A stretch of DNA of 54,108 nt. It comes from Rhodanobacteraceae bacterium (GTDB taxonomy: Bacteria; Acidobacteriota; Terriglobia; Terriglobales; Acidobacteriaceae). Within the stretch, counting starts at the first letter, position 1. Each line of letters begins with the position of its first letter. Where the stretch lies: NCBI GenBank assembly GCA_903970285.1, contig CAJCHN010000092.1:1-54108 (forward strand), in the 5' to 3' direction. This document shows, piece after piece, positions 53,016 through 54,108 of this stretch. The notes under the pieces were generated by a model, which did no database searches, was not told the origin of the DNA, and saw only the letters and a list, made by a program, of their open reading frames with translations. The translations under genes and the position numbers were made by a program.

Positions 53016-54108
53016 CGCTCGGGCATCCCCCTGGGGTCAATGCCTGGTTAAGGGTGACGGCGAAGGGGTTGCCGCAGGCACCGCCGCTGCCATCGGCGGC
53101 GGTGGCGGCGAGCGCGGTTACGATGGCGTTCTGGGCTGCCGCGGTGTTGAGGGTTCGTGCAGCGCCGTTGTGATTGACGTCGACCGAGAGCGGAATCTTG
53201 AGGGTCGCGTTATGGACGTAATCGGCGCTGAGGATGAGGCCCTTGGAAAGTTCATACTGGGCACCGAAGTTCAGCTGGATAGAGTAGGGGGTGCTGTATG
53301 GCGCCGCATAGAGGCTGGAGGCATAGAGGCCGTTGCCGTTTCCGATGTACGAAGGATTGGATCCTGGTACGTTCTTGACCTTCAACTGATATTCGGCCTT
53401 GATTGCATTAAGTTCCGGAGAAGCCTGCGCGATGGACTCAGTGAGGATGGTGGAAACAGGAGTTCCGTCTGGAGCAGTCGTGACAACGCCGTATCCGGGG
53501 AGGGTGATGCTTGACGAGCCATACCCAGCAAAGCCAAGGTTGAAGGCGGCGATGGGCGTCTGGATCTCGCCGGTACGGGAGTTGGTGGTGTTGTTGAAGA
53601 CGCTCGACTCAAAGAAGATGCCGCCGCCGCCGCGGATGGCGAGCTTATGGGAGCCGGGGCTGAAGACGAACCCGGCCTGCGGGCCGAAGTCCTTGTAAGG
53701 CTGGTTGGTCTTGCCGCCGAGGCCGGCCTGAAACTGATCGAAGAGCGGTGTATTGCCGGTGCAGCCGGGGAACTGGAGCGAAGGGTCGACGCTGGAGCAG
53801 AGCGGCGTGGGCAGATCCTGATTGGCGCGGTCGGTGTCGACGCTCCAGCGGATGCCCGCGGTGAGGGTGAGGTAGGGCTTCGCCTTCCAGGTGTCCGCGA
53901 CGTAGGAGGCGAAGCGCCAGCTTGGGTCGAGACCACCGACGAGGCCGAAGCCGGGGCGCTCGGAGAAGAAGCCATTGCCGTTGCCGATCAGGTAATACTC
54001 CGCGGCGTAAGCGGTTGGATCACTGGGGTTGCCTCCGGCCGGGAGATAGCTTGAAGTCGCAGCAAGTTCGGCGTAGAGAGACGGCCCGTAGAAAGCCGCA
54101 AACCCGCC
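52963..54108 (-). CDS. TonB-dependent receptor, upstream fragment (partial at window end, ends at a frameshift)
   Basis: The frame is open from the window edge for 381 codons, ending after GKPNAYHHH. It encodes the middle of an Oar-like barrel: ADTWKAKPYLTLTAGIRW, FGPQAGFVFSPGSHKLAIRG, then QLNFGAQYELSKGLILSADY. The 5' part with the signal peptide and plug lies beyond the window. The frame is lost near GGAAAACCC (minus strand, about 52984-52990), and the +1 frame then continues the barrel. One extra base in the A-run or C-run would explain it. The break may be real or a sequencing error. Confidence 0.85.
   Translation of the reverse strand, partial: GGFAAFYGPSLYAELAATSSYLPAGGNPSDPTAYAAEYYLIGNGNGFFSERPGFGLVGGLDPSWRFASYVADTWKAKPYLTLTAGIRWSVDTDRANQDLPTPLCSSVDPSLQFPGCTGNTPLFDQFQAGLGGKTNQPYKDFGPQAGFVFSPGSHKLAIRGGGGIFFESSVFNNTTNSRTGEIQTPIAAFNLGFAGYGSSSITLPGYGVVTTAPDGTPVSTILTESIAQASPELNAIKAEYQLKVKNVPGSNPSYIGNGNGLYASSLYAAPYSTPYSIQLNFGAQYELSKGLILSADYVHNATLKIPLSVDVNHNGAARTLNTAAAQNAIVTALAATAADGSGGACGNPFAVTLNQALTPGGCPSGGGVDPVTGKPNAYHHH

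Overview
The window looks like a chromosomal segment of an acidobacterium (Acidobacteriaceae/Terriglobia type). The pointers are a high-GC genome, two large Oar-like TonB-dependent receptors, YXWGXW-repeat lipoproteins, a prolyl oligopeptidase, a HugZ-like protein and many small secreted Pro/Gln/His-rich proteins. The lineage is inferred from gene content and was not tested by a search. Most of the window is ordinary housekeeping sequence; the unusual material sits in short stretches.

Layout. 1-5.2 kb: a stand-alone chemoreceptor zinc-binding (CZB) protein, a TonB-dependent receptor and an FkbM methyltransferase. 5.3-9.4 kb: a HAD phosphatase divergent from a hexose-6-phosphate mutarotase, followed by maf, lpxC and folK, then a small secreted protein. 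9.6-13.3 kb: aldo/keto reductase, a small orphan protein, a His-rich exported peptide, trpC-trpF, and tRNA-Leu(CAG) with its own promoter and terminator. 13.5-15.4 kb: a histidine-kinase-like fragment, a receiver domain fused to a histone-H1-like tail, and infC with a probable AUU start. 15.5-23.1 kb: two low-complexity lipoproteins, a HAMP/PP2C (SpoIIE-type) phosphatase, and aconitase on the opposite strand. 23.2-24.2 kb: a small, lower-GC, apparently acquired and decaying patch (GIY-YIG-like gene fused to the tail of an antitoxin, then a VapC-like PIN gene without a standard start codon). 24.2-31 kb: HugZ-like protein, an unusual GDPD, a serine hydrolase, an SDR, and the plsX-rpmF-yceD cluster. 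31.3-34.1 kb: a membrane histidine kinase carrying the residues of the plant ETR1 ethylene-binding domain, translationally coupled to a receiver-PilZ-like regulator. 34.2-42.3 kb: EmrB-type MFS pump, zinc-ribbon coiled-coil protein coupled to a 5'-nucleotidase, diguanylate cyclase, ddl, alcohol dehydrogenase and a DUF892 protein. 42.6-47.8 kb: rel/spoT, ruvX and prolyl oligopeptidase. 47.9-51.8 kb: a sugar isomerase divergent from a GMC oxidoreductase across a repeat-rich control region, then an SDR. 51.9-54.1 kb: a second TonB-dependent receptor, split by a frameshift and running off the window.

How the genes fit together. Cell-envelope biosynthesis (lpxC, plsX, ddl), tryptophan synthesis (trpC-trpF), translation (infC, rpmF, tRNA-Leu) and stress signalling (rel) are spread between signalling modules. 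The strongest candidate for something under-described is the two-gene system at 31.3-34.1 kb. It joins an ETR1-like transmembrane input (Asp, Tyr, Ile, Cys, His and Lys conserved) to two PAS-like domains and a kinase core, with a response regulator whose output resembles PilZ. Other points worth a second look are the receiver-H1-tail fusion, the broken toxin-antitoxin remnant, the GDPD with a duplicated and reordered barrel segment, and the tandem operator-like repeat between the sugar isomerase and GMC genes.
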